From JBOCEF01 sp047610385 (lineage in GTDB: Bacteria > Pseudomonadota > Alphaproteobacteria > Rhodobacterales > Rhodobacteraceae): a DNA stretch of 64,000 nt. Location: contig JBLGAC010000004.1 of the NCBI GenBank assembly GCA_047610385.1, forward strand, positions 1 to 64,000, given 5' to 3'. This document shows, piece by piece, positions 22,192 through 30,058 of this stretch. Positions within the stretch are counted from its first letter, which is position 1, and each line of letters begins with the position of its first letter. The position numbers and the translations under genes are program-made. Under the pieces are notes generated by a model. It worked only from the letters and a program-made list of their open reading frames with translations. It made no database searches and was not told the DNA's origin.

Positions 22192-22887
22192 TCAGGCCAT
22201 CGCGGCGTCCAGCGCGGCGTCGCAATGGATCAAGGTGGTGTCGAACACCGGCAGCGGGCTGTTGGCCGCCGACAGCAGCATCCCGACCTCGGTGCAGCCA
22301 AGGATCAGCCCGTCGGCGCCCGCATCGCGCAACCGTCCGGCGATGGCGACATAGGCGGTGCGGCTGGCGTCATGGATGTCCCCGCGGCACAGTTCTTCAT
22401 AGATGATGCGGTGGGTCTCGGCGCGGTCTGCGGTGCCCGGCACGATCGGGTTCAGCCCGGCGGCGCGCAGGCGCCACAGGTAGAACGCCTGCTCCATCGT
22501 GTAGGCCGTCGCCATCAGGCCGGGGCGTTTGCACCCCGCTGCGTGCAGGGCCGCGGCGGTGGCGTCGGCGATGTGCACGAACGGGATGCTGATCGCCGAT
22601 TCGATGGGCCCCGCGACCTTGTGCATGGTGTTGGTGGCAAGGATCAGCAGCTCCGCGCCCCCGGCCTCCAACGCCTTTGCCGCGTCTGCCAGCATCGCGC
22701 CCGCGCCGTCCCAATCGCCCGCGGTCTGCAATGCCTCCACCTCCGCGAAATCAAGGCTGCGGATCAGGCAATCGGCCGAATGCAGCCCGCCCAGCCGCGC
22801 CCGCGTGCCCGCGTTCAGGCGCGCGTAATAAAGCGCGGTGCTCTCGCAGCTCATGCCGCCCAGAATGCCGATGGTTTTCATGGTCAT
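22192..22887 (-). CDS. Aspartate/glutamate racemase family protein (broad-specificity type)
   Basis: This 231-residue protein of the Asp/Glu racemase fold begins MTMKTIGILGGMSCEST. The C-terminal catalytic site GLILGCTEVGMLL has its Cys. At the N-terminal site the text is LLILATNTMHKVAG, with Thr/Asn in place of a Cys. That Thr/Cys pair is known from the broad-specificity E. coli YgeA-type amino-acid racemases, so the protein probably acts on several amino acids rather than only aspartate. The start overlaps the stop of the DUF2332 gene (ATGA at 22884-22887), so the two form an operon. Confidence 0.8.
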   Translation of the reverse strand: MTMKTIGILGGMSCESTALYYARLNAGTRARLGGLHSADCLIRSLDFAEVEALQTAGDWDGAGAMLADAAKALEAGGAELLILATNTMHKVAGPIESAISIPFVHIADATAAALHAAGCKRPGLMATAYTMEQAFYLWRLRAAGLNPIVPGTADRAETHRIIYEELCRGDIHDASRTAYVAIAGRLRDAGADGLILGCTEVGMLLSAANSPLPVFDTTLIHCDAALDAAMA

Positions 22888-24005
22888 ATTCCTGGCCCGC
22901 CTGCGGGGATCGGCTTCGGCGTGTCGTGCCAGCGCGCCCAACGGCCATGGAAATCGCCGCGGCCCAGCTCCCGTCCCTCGCCGCCCGGCCAGATCGTCAG
23001 GCGGATTGAGGCGTCTTCCTCCGCGCCGTCAGGCTCCATCCTCAGCCACACCAGTGGCGCGGCATCGGTGGCGCGCAGGGCGGCACCGGCCATGGTGCCC
23101 CGAATCGCGGTGCGGGTGCCCTCGGGCAGGTATTGCCATGTGATCGTGTGGATCAGCATCCGCGCAGTTCCCCGCGCCTGATTGCGGGCCATGCGGGCAC
23201 CCAGCCACGCGCCTGCATCGGCGGCCTCAGGGATCACGCCCGCGGCGGCGACGGCAGACAATGCCGCGCCGGCGCGGGTCAGGCGGTCGCTCTGGTCGGG
23301 CCAGATATAGGCCAGCATCCGCGCGCGCGCCGCCGCGTCGCTGGCATCGACGGGCCGCAGATCACAGCCCGCCCGCGCCGCGATCAGCAGGGGCGCCGAC
23401 AATGGCGGCGTTGCGCCCTGCCAATTGCCGATCACCGTTGCGGGCGCGCCAAGTGGCCCCCAGATCCGTCCATCGCCCAGATCATGCCGCCAGCGGTCGA
23501 ACATCAGGTTCAGCCCAGCTGAGGACCCGATTTCCAGCACCTCAAGGGGCATCGACAGGCGCGCGGCGGCATAGAGCGCGCCGCCCAGCAGCACCGAGGA
23601 CCGCCCCACCTCATTGGTCTGCGGCGCGCTGCTGAGCCATGGGAGCAGATAGGCGTGGTCTTCGTTCAGCGCCGCCAGCGCCTGCGCAATCAGATCGCCG
23701 CCCGTCCCGCCGGGATACGCCGCGGTCAGCGCCGGGCGCGCGCCAGACCGCGCCAGCGCGTGCAGCCCGCCGGCCACCCGCAGCGCCAGCGCATCGGCCC
23801 AGGGGCGCCCGCGCCAGCCCAGAATCGCGTCGGGGACAGGCGCGCCGGGGGCCAACCCCTCAGCCAACCCGGCCATCAAAATGCCCATGAACGGCGACCC
23901 AAGGGTGGGGCAGATGCGCGCCTGACGGCGAAATGCATCGCGCACCGCGTCTGGTCCCGCGGCATCCTGTGCACTTTGCGGTCCGTTGTTTCGCAAATCG
24001 GTCAT
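22884..24005 (-). CDS. DUF2332 family protein
   Basis: This 373-residue cytosolic protein of unknown function has the features of the family: a helical N-terminus with RRQARICPTLGSPFMGILMA, the central PLEVLEIGSSAGLNLMFDRW (similar to a methyltransferase glycine loop), WPDQSDRLTR, and a C-terminal VWLRMEPDG. The EIGSSAGLNL stretch suggests nucleotide or SAM binding, but no activity is established. It is coupled with the racemase gene downstream. Confidence 0.8.
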   Translation of the reverse strand: MTDLRNNGPQSAQDAAGPDAVRDAFRRQARICPTLGSPFMGILMAGLAEGLAPGAPVPDAILGWRGRPWADALALRVAGGLHALARSGARPALTAAYPGGTGGDLIAQALAALNEDHAYLLPWLSSAPQTNEVGRSSVLLGGALYAAARLSMPLEVLEIGSSAGLNLMFDRWRHDLGDGRIWGPLGAPATVIGNWQGATPPLSAPLLIAARAGCDLRPVDASDAAARARMLAYIWPDQSDRLTRAGAALSAVAAAGVIPEAADAGAWLGARMARNQARGTARMLIHTITWQYLPEGTRTAIRGTMAGAALRATDAAPLVWLRMEPDGAEEDASIRLTIWPGGEGRELGRGDFHGRWARWHDTPKPIPAGGPGI

Positions 24006-24110
24006 CGACCCCTCCCCAAATCGCCCGCGCCATGTTTACACTGCGCCCCAAGCGCGGCGAAGCCCGATTGGACGGGGGCCGCGATGCAACCATAACAGGG
24101 AGACACGCCC

Positions 24111-25076
24111 ATGCGCGCCATGCGCCTTCATGCGCTCGGAGAGAGCCTGCACCTTGACGACATCCCGGCGCCGGAGCCGGGCCCCGGCAAGGTCCGCCTG
24201 AAGCTTGAGGCCTGCGGCGTCAATTTTGGCGACACGCTGCTGATCCACGGCAAGTACCAAGAAAAGCCCGCGCTGCCGTTTTCGCCGGGGGCTGAGGTCT
24301 GCGGCGTGGTTGACGCGCTGGGCGAAGGGGTCACGCACCTTAAGGTCGGCCAGCGGGTCGCAGCGCTGATCGGCAACGGGGGCTTTGCCGAAATGGGCAT
24401 CGCCGATGCCGCTGCCTGTGTGCCAACGCCTGAGGGCATGGACCCGCGCATCGCCGCGGCGTTCCTGATTGCTTATGGCACGTCGCATGTGGCGCTGGAA
24501 TACCGCGCACGCCTGCAGCCCGGCGAGCGTCTGCTGGTGCTTGGCGCCGCTGGGGGCGTTGGCCTGAGCGCGGTTGAAATCGGCAAGCTGATGGGCGCTG
24601 AGGTTATCGCCTGCGCCCGCGGGGCCGACCGGCTTGAGATCTGCAAGCAGATGGGTGCCGATCATCTGATCGACACCACGACTGAGGACATCAAGGTCCG
24701 CGGCAAGGCACTGGGCGGCGTGGACGTGGTCTATGACCCGGTCGGCGGCGACCAGTTCCGCGCGGCAATGTCGGCATGCCGTCCTGAGGCGCGGATGATC
24801 CCGCTTGGCTTCGCGTCAGGCGACATCCCGCAGATCCCGGCCAACCTGCTGTTGGTGAAAAACATCGACATCATCGGGCTGTACTGGGGCGCCTACCGCC
24901 AGTTCAAACCCAAGGTGATCACCGACAGCATCAAGCAGCTGTTCGCATGGTGGAGCGAGGGCAAGCTGCACCCCCATGTCAGCCACACCTTGCCGCTGGA
25001 ACAGGCGGGCGCGGCGATCGCGCTGCTGGCCGACCGCAAGGCGACCGGCAAAGTGGTGGTCGACTGCACCGCGTAA
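24111..25076 (+). CDS. Zinc-independent NADPH:quinone oxidoreductase-like protein
   Basis: This 321-residue member of the medium-chain dehydrogenase family, Qor branch, has a GroES-like N-terminus (LKLEACGVNFGDTLLIHGKY) without the zinc-ligand cysteines of alcohol dehydrogenases. The nucleotide-binding fold has RLLVLGAAGGVGLSAVEIGK near residues 140-160. GGVDVVYDPVGGDQFRAAM and a C-terminal QAGAAIALLADRKATGKVVV complete the pattern. It should reduce quinones or enones with NADPH in the cytosol. AACAGGGAG precedes the ATG. Confidence 0.88.
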   Translation: MRAMRLHALGESLHLDDIPAPEPGPGKVRLKLEACGVNFGDTLLIHGKYQEKPALPFSPGAEVCGVVDALGEGVTHLKVGQRVAALIGNGGFAEMGIADAAACVPTPEGMDPRIAAAFLIAYGTSHVALEYRARLQPGERLLVLGAAGGVGLSAVEIGKLMGAEVIACARGADRLEICKQMGADHLIDTTTEDIKVRGKALGGVDVVYDPVGGDQFRAAMSACRPEARMIPLGFASGDIPQIPANLLLVKNIDIIGLYWGAYRQFKPKVITDSIKQLFAWWSEGKLHPHVSHTLPLEQAGAAIALLADRKATGKVVVDCTA

Positions 25077-25082
25077 CGAGCG

Positions 25083-25151
25083 CAGATTATTCATGCGAAT
25101 AATCTGGGTTGCACGCTGATCGGCGCGGCGGGGGTGGGGCCTCCGCCGCGC
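25083..25151. terminator. Two hairpins between convergent genes
   Basis: CAGATTATTC (25083-25092) and GAATAATCTG (25097-25106) form a perfect 10-bp stem with a four-base loop. GCGCGGCGG (25123-25131) and CCGCCGCGC (25143-25151) form a second one. Neither has a U tract, but the position between convergent genes suggests transcription ending. Confidence 0.45.
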
Positions 25152-25156
25152 TTGGT

Positions 25157-25390
25157 TCACACCGGCAGCAGGCGCGCGATGTCGGCCGCGCTCAGCATCT
25201 TGCCGGTGGACACGACCTTGTCGTCGATCACCAGCGCGGGCGTCGACATCACGCCATAGCGGGTGATGGCGACGATGTCGGTGACTTTCTCAATGGTGGC
25301 CGACACGCCTTTGGCGGCGATCGCGGCCTCTGTGGCGGTGCCCAAAGCTTGGCATTTCCGGCAGCCGGAGCCGAGGATTTTGATGATCAT
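25157..25390 (-). CDS. Small thioredoxin-fold redox-active protein
   Basis: This 77-residue protein starts at ATG 25390, behind GGAG. A CxxC motif (GSGCRKCQAL) lies right after the first strand, and the cis-Pro loop MSTPALVIDD is present. The minimal thioredoxin fold matches the 'small redox-active disulfide protein' family that usually accompanies ArsP/DUF318 permeases, as here. It could pass electrons to the permease or its cargo. The longer frame up to 25486 overlaps the permease gene and is not supported. Confidence 0.85.
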   Translation of the reverse strand: MIIKILGSGCRKCQALGTATEAAIAAKGVSATIEKVTDIVAITRYGVMSTPALVIDDKVVSTGKMLSAADIARLLPV

Positions 25391-25404
25391 GGGTATGCTC
25401 CGCG

Positions 25405-26412
25405 TCAGGTGAAAAGGGGCGAAAGCCCGTTGAACAGAAAGCCTATCAGCACGATTCCCGTGGTGACGATGCCAACAAACACGCACAGCAATGGCAGCTT
25501 CACCACTCGTTTGAGCATGATCATCGACGGCAGCGACAGCGCAGTCACCGACATCATGAACGCCAGGATCGTGCCGAGGCCGACACCCTTCGCGCTCAGC
25601 GCCTCAGCAATGGGAAGGGTTCCGAAGATGTCGGCATAGATGGGAATGCCGACCAAGGTCGCGACTGGCACGGACCACCATTTGTCAGCGCCGATCAACG
25701 CGGTGATCAGGTCTTGCGGGATCCAGTTGTGGATTGCGGCGCCGATGCCGACACCGATCAGCACATATACCCAGACCCGGCTGGCGATTTCGCGCACCTG
25801 AGCGACGGCGAAAGTGGCGCGTTCCATGCGGGTCATCACGCCGTCATCATGGTCTTGCACGGGGGCGTCGAACACGAAGGCTTCGACCTGATCCTCCATG
25901 CCGAGGCGGCTGATCAGCACCCCGCCCATCACCGCCAGCACCAGCCCCACCGCCACATAGGCCAGCGATATCCACCAGTTGAACACGCTTGCCAGCAGGA
26001 TCACCGATGCCAGATCAACCAGCGGAGAGGAAATCAGGAACGAGAACGTCACCCCCAGCGGCAGCCCCGCGCTGGTGAACCCGATGAAAAGCGGAATTGA
26101 GGAGCATGAGCAGAACGGCGTGATCGTGCCCAGCAGCGCCGCCGCGACATTGGCCCCAAGGCCCGACCGTCCGCCAAGGATGCGGCGCGTGCGTTCGGGC
26201 GGAAAATGGCTTTGCACCCATGAGATGGAAAAAATCAGCGCAGACAGCAAAATGAAGATCTTGATCACGTCGTAGATGAAAAAATGCACGCTGCCCCCGA
26301 CCGGCCCCGCAAGGTCGAGGCCGAGCCCGTCGCGCACCAGCCATGCCACAAGGTCTGACAGCCACTGCATGCGCAGCAGCTGATCGTTCAGCCAGGTGAA
26401 AAATGTGGCCAT
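25405..26412 (-). CDS. ArsP/DUF318-type permease
   Basis: This 335-residue membrane protein has eight or more helices. The family signature TPFCSCSSIPLFIGFTSAG near residues 98-116 is present, with paired cysteines inside the membrane region, and is repeated in part as TLVGIPIYADIFGTLPIAEA. ArsP relatives export organoarsenicals or handle other soft-metal compounds. Here the thioredoxin-like gene follows within 15 bases and a LysR gene precedes. The substrate is not shown by the sequence. There are about 70 hydrophilic cytosolic residues in the middle (EDQVEAFVFDAPVQDHDDG). Confidence 0.85.
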   Translation of the reverse strand: MATFFTWLNDQLLRMQWLSDLVAWLVRDGLGLDLAGPVGGSVHFFIYDVIKIFILLSALIFSISWVQSHFPPERTRRILGGRSGLGANVAAALLGTITPFCSCSSIPLFIGFTSAGLPLGVTFSFLISSPLVDLASVILLASVFNWWISLAYVAVGLVLAVMGGVLISRLGMEDQVEAFVFDAPVQDHDDGVMTRMERATFAVAQVREIASRVWVYVLIGVGIGAAIHNWIPQDLITALIGADKWWSVPVATLVGIPIYADIFGTLPIAEALSAKGVGLGTILAFMMSVTALSLPSMIMLKRVVKLPLLCVFVGIVTTGIVLIGFLFNGLSPLFT

Positions 26413-26496
26413 GGTGGATCCTCGGCAAGGGGGTGGGTGCGGCGACCTTGGACTCGCCCCGCCGCACCCGCCTTGATCGAGATCACTTGCCTGCGG

Positions 26497-27387
26497 TCAC
26501 TGGGCGGCTAGGGCCTCAACCTCCAGATCGTCGACGCAGCAGCCCGCATAGGCGTCGCGCACATGTTCGGCCAACGCGCGGGCCAGCGCATCGGCACCTT
26601 CGGCCAGATACATGTTGATGCTGATCGACGGCAGCGGCGGCAGCGCGCCGCCATGGGGGATCTTTTCAAAATGCTGGCTGATCGCGCTTTCGATCGATGC
26701 ATGGACCCCCAGATCCGCGGACACCGTCGCCTCGATTGAGCGGGTGCTGTCGGAGGTCACGCCCATCTCCCACTCAGTCCCGGCCTTGTCGAGCGCGGCC
26801 TGCGTCGGGCCGCGGAAGATGCAGTTGTTTTCAAAGGCCAGCCGCAGGGGACGCGCTTTCCACGCATGACCGCCGGGCGCGCCGACCCAGATCAGGGACG
26901 CGGTTTCCAGCCGCTCTCCGCCTTTGTCGGGGACGCCTTCGGTGGTCAGGATCAGATCCGCCGCGCCGCGCGCCAGCATGGATTTCAGCTTGCGGGTATA
27001 GCTGCTGACCAGCGTCACCTTCACCCGCGGGAATTCGCGCGCGAAGCGGCGCAGCACGCCGGGCACATGCGGATAGACCACATCTGAGGGCACGCCGAAC
27101 ACGATCTCGCCCTCCAGATCATCGGCGGTCAGGCGGCCCCATGCCTCGTCGTTCAGCGCGATTATGCGGCGCGCATAGCTCAGCAGCAATTCACCCTGCG
27201 AGGTCAGTGACACCCCCCGGCGCGCACGGTCCAGCAGCGGGGCGCCGATCGCGTCCTCCAGCCGTTTGACCTGCATCGACACCGCGGACTGCGTCAGATG
27301 CAGGCGGGCGGCGGCACGGGTGACGCCGCCGGTCTCGGCAACCATGGCAAAGCTGCGCATGGCGGTGAGGTCCAAGTTTCGGGCCAT
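26497..27387 (-). CDS. LysR-family transcriptional regulator
   Basis: This 296-residue regulator has an N-terminal winged helix (MRSFAMVAETGGVTRAAARL, TQSAVSMQVKRLEDAIGAPL) and a periplasmic-binding-protein-like effector domain. Two cysteines near the end (YAGCCVDD) are unusual and could sense a metal or oxidant. It lies 84 bases upstream of the permease gene on the same strand and probably controls the permease/thioredoxin pair and itself. A DUF1127 gene is divergent at 27510. Confidence 0.88.
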   Translation of the reverse strand: MARNLDLTAMRSFAMVAETGGVTRAAARLHLTQSAVSMQVKRLEDAIGAPLLDRARRGVSLTSQGELLLSYARRIIALNDEAWGRLTADDLEGEIVFGVPSDVVYPHVPGVLRRFAREFPRVKVTLVSSYTRKLKSMLARGAADLILTTEGVPDKGGERLETASLIWVGAPGGHAWKARPLRLAFENNCIFRGPTQAALDKAGTEWEMGVTSDSTRSIEATVSADLGVHASIESAISQHFEKIPHGGALPPLPSISINMYLAEGADALARALAEHVRDAYAGCCVDDLEVEALAAQ

Positions 27388-27509
27388 ATCAATCTCCGTG
27401 ATGGATCAGTTCATAACCATTCGTTTTACAAATCTAACCCAGACCGCCATATCCATCAACAGAGATGATCGAAAAGTCGAAAACATCAAATTTCAAGATG
27501 GAGAGCATC

Positions 27510-27737
27510 ATGATCCGCACCGCTGACAACGCCGCCTGCACCACCTCCTACACCGCCACCTCCTTCTCGGCCGCCGCTGTGCTGCGCCGTCTTGTGGTTT
27601 GGCTGAAGGTGGCCAATGAGCGCCGGGCCCTGGGCCGCATGTCGCAGGCGCGCCTGATGGATGTCGGCCTTGATTGCGATCAAGCTTGGTCTGAGGCATC
27701 CCGCCCGTTCTGGGACGCGCCGCAGCGCACGCGCTGA
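27510..27737 (+). CDS. DUF1127 small protein
   Basis: This 75-residue protein starts from ATG 27510, with ATGGAGAG as ribosome binding region. The C-terminal DUF1127 motif is clear (RRLVVWLKVANERRALGRMS, QARLMDVGLD). DUF1127 proteins are small Arg-rich proteins of alphaproteobacteria involved in phosphate and carbon metabolism and RNA turnover. The N-terminal Thr/Ser/Ala-rich part is variable. It is divergent from the LysR gene. Confidence 0.85.
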   Translation: MIRTADNAACTTSYTATSFSAAAVLRRLVVWLKVANERRALGRMSQARLMDVGLDCDQAWSEASRPFWDAPQRTR

Positions 27738-27897
27738 TTGCACCAACGGGGCGCACTGATTTGGCGCACCAACGGGGCGGATAACGCGCAATGGTCGCGC
27801 AACTATCACGTTGCGGTCACACGATAGCCCGAGTATGAGCGCGTCCCTTCGGCATGGTCTGGGGGGACGCGGTGCATTTGAGCAGGATCCAGGACAG

Positions 27898-28029
27898 ATG
27901 AACGGTTCGAAATTGATATGGCTGACAGCGCAACGCGCGCGGCGCCTGGAAAACTGGGCCCCGCGCCTGATGATGGCTGAAGCGCGGATGCGCGCGATGA
28001 TCGAGGCCATGCGCACCACGCCGCGGTGA
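27898..28029 (+). CDS. Small basic protein, possibly a DUF1127 relative
   Basis: A 43-residue frame starts at ATG 27898, directly behind CCAGGACAG, a fair ribosome binding site. The text is basic and helical (LIWLTAQRARRLENWAPRLM, then RMRAMIEAMR). It resembles DUF1127-type Arg-rich mini-proteins in composition but lacks the exact motif. It lies 160 bases after the DUF1127 gene and ends next to the convergent thpR. The evidence is modest. Confidence 0.4.
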   Translation: MNGSKLIWLTAQRARRLENWAPRLMMAEARMRAMIEAMRTTPR

Positions 28030-28036
28030 CCTGCGG

Positions 28037-28579
28037 TCAGCCCGCTGGGGAAAACCGCATCGCCTCGGTGTAAACCGCGCCTGCGCGCGTGAGGTCGGAT
28101 CGCCACAGCGAAAACGCTGCGACCGGGGCACCATAGGCTGCGAAATCGGCATGCTCCGCGATCCATCGGGACAGGTCGTCTTCGGCCGGGGCCTCAGTGG
28201 AAAACCGCGTCACGGTGGCGTGGGGCATGAAGCGGCGGCGCTCCAGCGGAACGCCGCCAGCTTGGGCGGCCCGGCGCACGGCGTCGTGCAGCGCGGTCAG
28301 GCCGGGATCAGGCACCACCAGCGCATGGGCCGATCGTGGGCGTTTGCGCCCAAACATTCCCACCCCGCGAAACGCCAGCACTGGTGCTGGTATGCGGATG
28401 CGGTCCAGCTCGCTCGCCACGTCTTCGAGCACATGGCGGTCATGCGACCCCAGAAATGCCAGCGTCACGTGCAGGTTTTCATGGGGAGTTGGCAGGCCAT
28501 CCTCCAGATCCGCGCCAAGATCTTCAAGCCAGGCGCAGACCGCTTCGTCCGGGCGCAGGGCGACAAAGGCGCGGATCAT
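28037..28579 (-). CDS. thpR: RNA 2',3'-cyclic phosphodiesterase
   Basis: This 180-residue 2H phosphoesterase opens 2',3'-cyclic phosphate ends of RNA. Both HxTx motifs are present: HVTL at residues 37-40 and HATV at 120-123, about 80 residues apart as the fold needs. The family start MIRAFVALRPDE is also typical. The gene overlaps the SGNH esterase gene by four bases (ATGA), which makes them an operon with the esterase first. Confidence 0.92.
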   Translation of the reverse strand: MIRAFVALRPDEAVCAWLEDLGADLEDGLPTPHENLHVTLAFLGSHDRHVLEDVASELDRIRIPAPVLAFRGVGMFGRKRPRSAHALVVPDPGLTALHDAVRRAAQAGGVPLERRRFMPHATVTRFSTEAPAEDDLSRWIAEHADFAAYGAPVAAFSLWRSDLTRAGAVYTEAMRFSPAG

Positions 28580-29343
28580 CCGCCGCCTCGCGCCGTGCGG
28601 GCGATCAGGATTTCCACCGCCGGGCCGATGTCTTCGACAATTCGCGCGACGCCGCCTGCATTGGGGTGGATGCCATCGGCCTGCATCAGCGCGCCCGCGG
28701 CCTCGCGCATTGCGCGGTTGGTCATCGACATGTCCGGCGCGATGGCCACAAGGAAATTGGGATAGAGGATCGCGCCGTATTTTTCCGCCAGCTCGGGGAA
28801 CATGGCGTCGAAATCACGTTTCCAGTCGGCGCCGTAATTGCCGGGCGCTGGCAGTCCGGCGATCAGGGCAGGCAGGCCCTCGGCGGCCAGCCGCGCCAGA
28901 ATCGCATCCAGATTGCTGCGGCTGGCGGCCGGGTCCATGCCGCGCAGCAGGTCGTTTCCGCCCAGTTCAACGATCATCGCGTCCACATCGGGCGTCAGGG
29001 TCCAGTCCATGCGCGACAGGCCCCCTGCCGTGGTGTCGCCTGAGACGCCTGCATTGATGATCGTCACGTCATGGCCACGCGCGCGCAGCCACCGCTCCAG
29101 TTGTGCGGGGAAGGCGTCGCGCGGGGACAGCCCAAAGCCATGGGTCAGCGAATCGCCCAGGGCCGCGATGGTTACCGGCTGCGCCGAAACCTTGGTCACC
29201 GGTTGCGCCGTTGCGGCCCCAGACAGCGCCCCGGCCAGCGCCAGCACCGCGACCCCGGCGCGCAGCACATGGGCAAACGCCTTGCTGCGCGCCCGTAAGG
29301 CCCCATATCGAATGCTGCATTGAGCCAGCAAGGAGCCTTTCAT
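28576..29343 (-). CDS. tesA: SGNH-type arylesterase/lysophospholipase (TesA-like)
   Basis: This secreted or periplasmic hydrolase has a signal peptide (VLRAGVAVLALAGALSGAATA), then block I LGDSLTHGFGL with the nucleophile Ser, block II GVSGDTTAGGL, block III GGNDLLRG, and the Asp/His pair ADGIHPNAGG. It is divergent from ybbA-ybbP, the same arrangement as tesA in E. coli. The start is unsure. ATG 29343 overlaps the ybbA start and lacks a ribosome binding site; TTG 29331 or GTG 29268 are alternatives that keep the signal peptide. The longer frame to 29565 is not credible. Confidence 0.85.
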   Translation of the reverse strand: MKGSLLAQCSIRYGALRARSKAFAHVLRAGVAVLALAGALSGAATAQPVTKVSAQPVTIAALGDSLTHGFGLSPRDAFPAQLERWLRARGHDVTIINAGVSGDTTAGGLSRMDWTLTPDVDAMIVELGGNDLLRGMDPAASRSNLDAILARLAAEGLPALIAGLPAPGNYGADWKRDFDAMFPELAEKYGAILYPNFLVAIAPDMSMTNRAMREAAGALMQADGIHPNAGGVARIVEDIGPAVEILIARTARGGG

Positions 29344-30058
29344 GACCGAAGCGACCCAAGCCGCCGCCCCCGCGATCGAAATGACCGGGGTGGAGCTGAC
29401 GTTGTCCTCCAACGCCGGACGTGTGGAGATCCTGCGCGGCGTCGACCTGAGCGTCGCACGCGGGGAAACGGTCGGGATCGTGGGGCCGTCTGGCTCGGGC
29501 AAATCCTCGCTCCTCATGCTGATGGGGGGCCTGGAGCGCGCAACCGGCGGGTCTGTTCTGGCCATGGGCCACGACCTGACGGCGATGAACGAGGACGCCC
29601 TTGCGCGCTTTCGAAGATCACATATGGGCGTGGTGTTCCAATCCTTCCACCTTATCCCGACGATGACCGCGCTCGAAAATGTCGCAACCCCGCTGGAACT
29701 GCGCGGTGACCCCGATGCGTTCGGGCGCGCGGCTGAGGAATTGGCCGCCGTCGGGCTGGCCGCGCGCGCGTCCCATTACCCCGCGCAATTGTCGGGCGGC
29801 GAACAGCAGCGCGTTGCCTTGGCGCGCGCTGCCGCCACCCGCCCCGCAATTTTGTTGGCAGATGAGCCGACGGGAAACCTGGACGGCGCCACCGGCGAGG
29901 TGATCATGGACCTGCTGCTGGGCCTGCGCGACCGCCATGGCGCAACCTTGATCATGGTCACCCACGCGCCCGAATTGGCCGCGCGCTGCGACCGTGTGGT
30001 CAAGGTCGCTGATGGTCGGATAGAAGATGACGGCCGCGCCCGGCAGGCCGCAGAATGA
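29342..30058 (+). CDS. ybbA: ABC transporter ATP-binding protein (YbbA-like)
   Basis: This 238-residue ATPase of the LolD/MacB-type family has Walker A GPSGSGKSSLL near residues 49-59, Q-loop VVFQSFHLIP, signature LSGGEQQRVALARA, Walker B ILLADEPTGNLD and H-loop VTHAPEL. AAGGAG lies seven bases before ATG 29342, so the start is firm. It overlaps the permease gene by four bases. Together they form a mechanotransmission-type ABC pair that acts on the inner membrane. The cargo is unknown, but the link with tesA suggests a lipid-related role. Confidence 0.92.
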   Translation: MTEATQAAAPAIEMTGVELTLSSNAGRVEILRGVDLSVARGETVGIVGPSGSGKSSLLMLMGGLERATGGSVLAMGHDLTAMNEDALARFRRSHMGVVFQSFHLIPTMTALENVATPLELRGDPDAFGRAAEELAAVGLAARASHYPAQLSGGEQQRVALARAAATRPAILLADEPTGNLDGATGEVIMDLLLGLRDRHGATLIMVTHAPELAARCDRVVKVADGRIEDDGRARQAAE

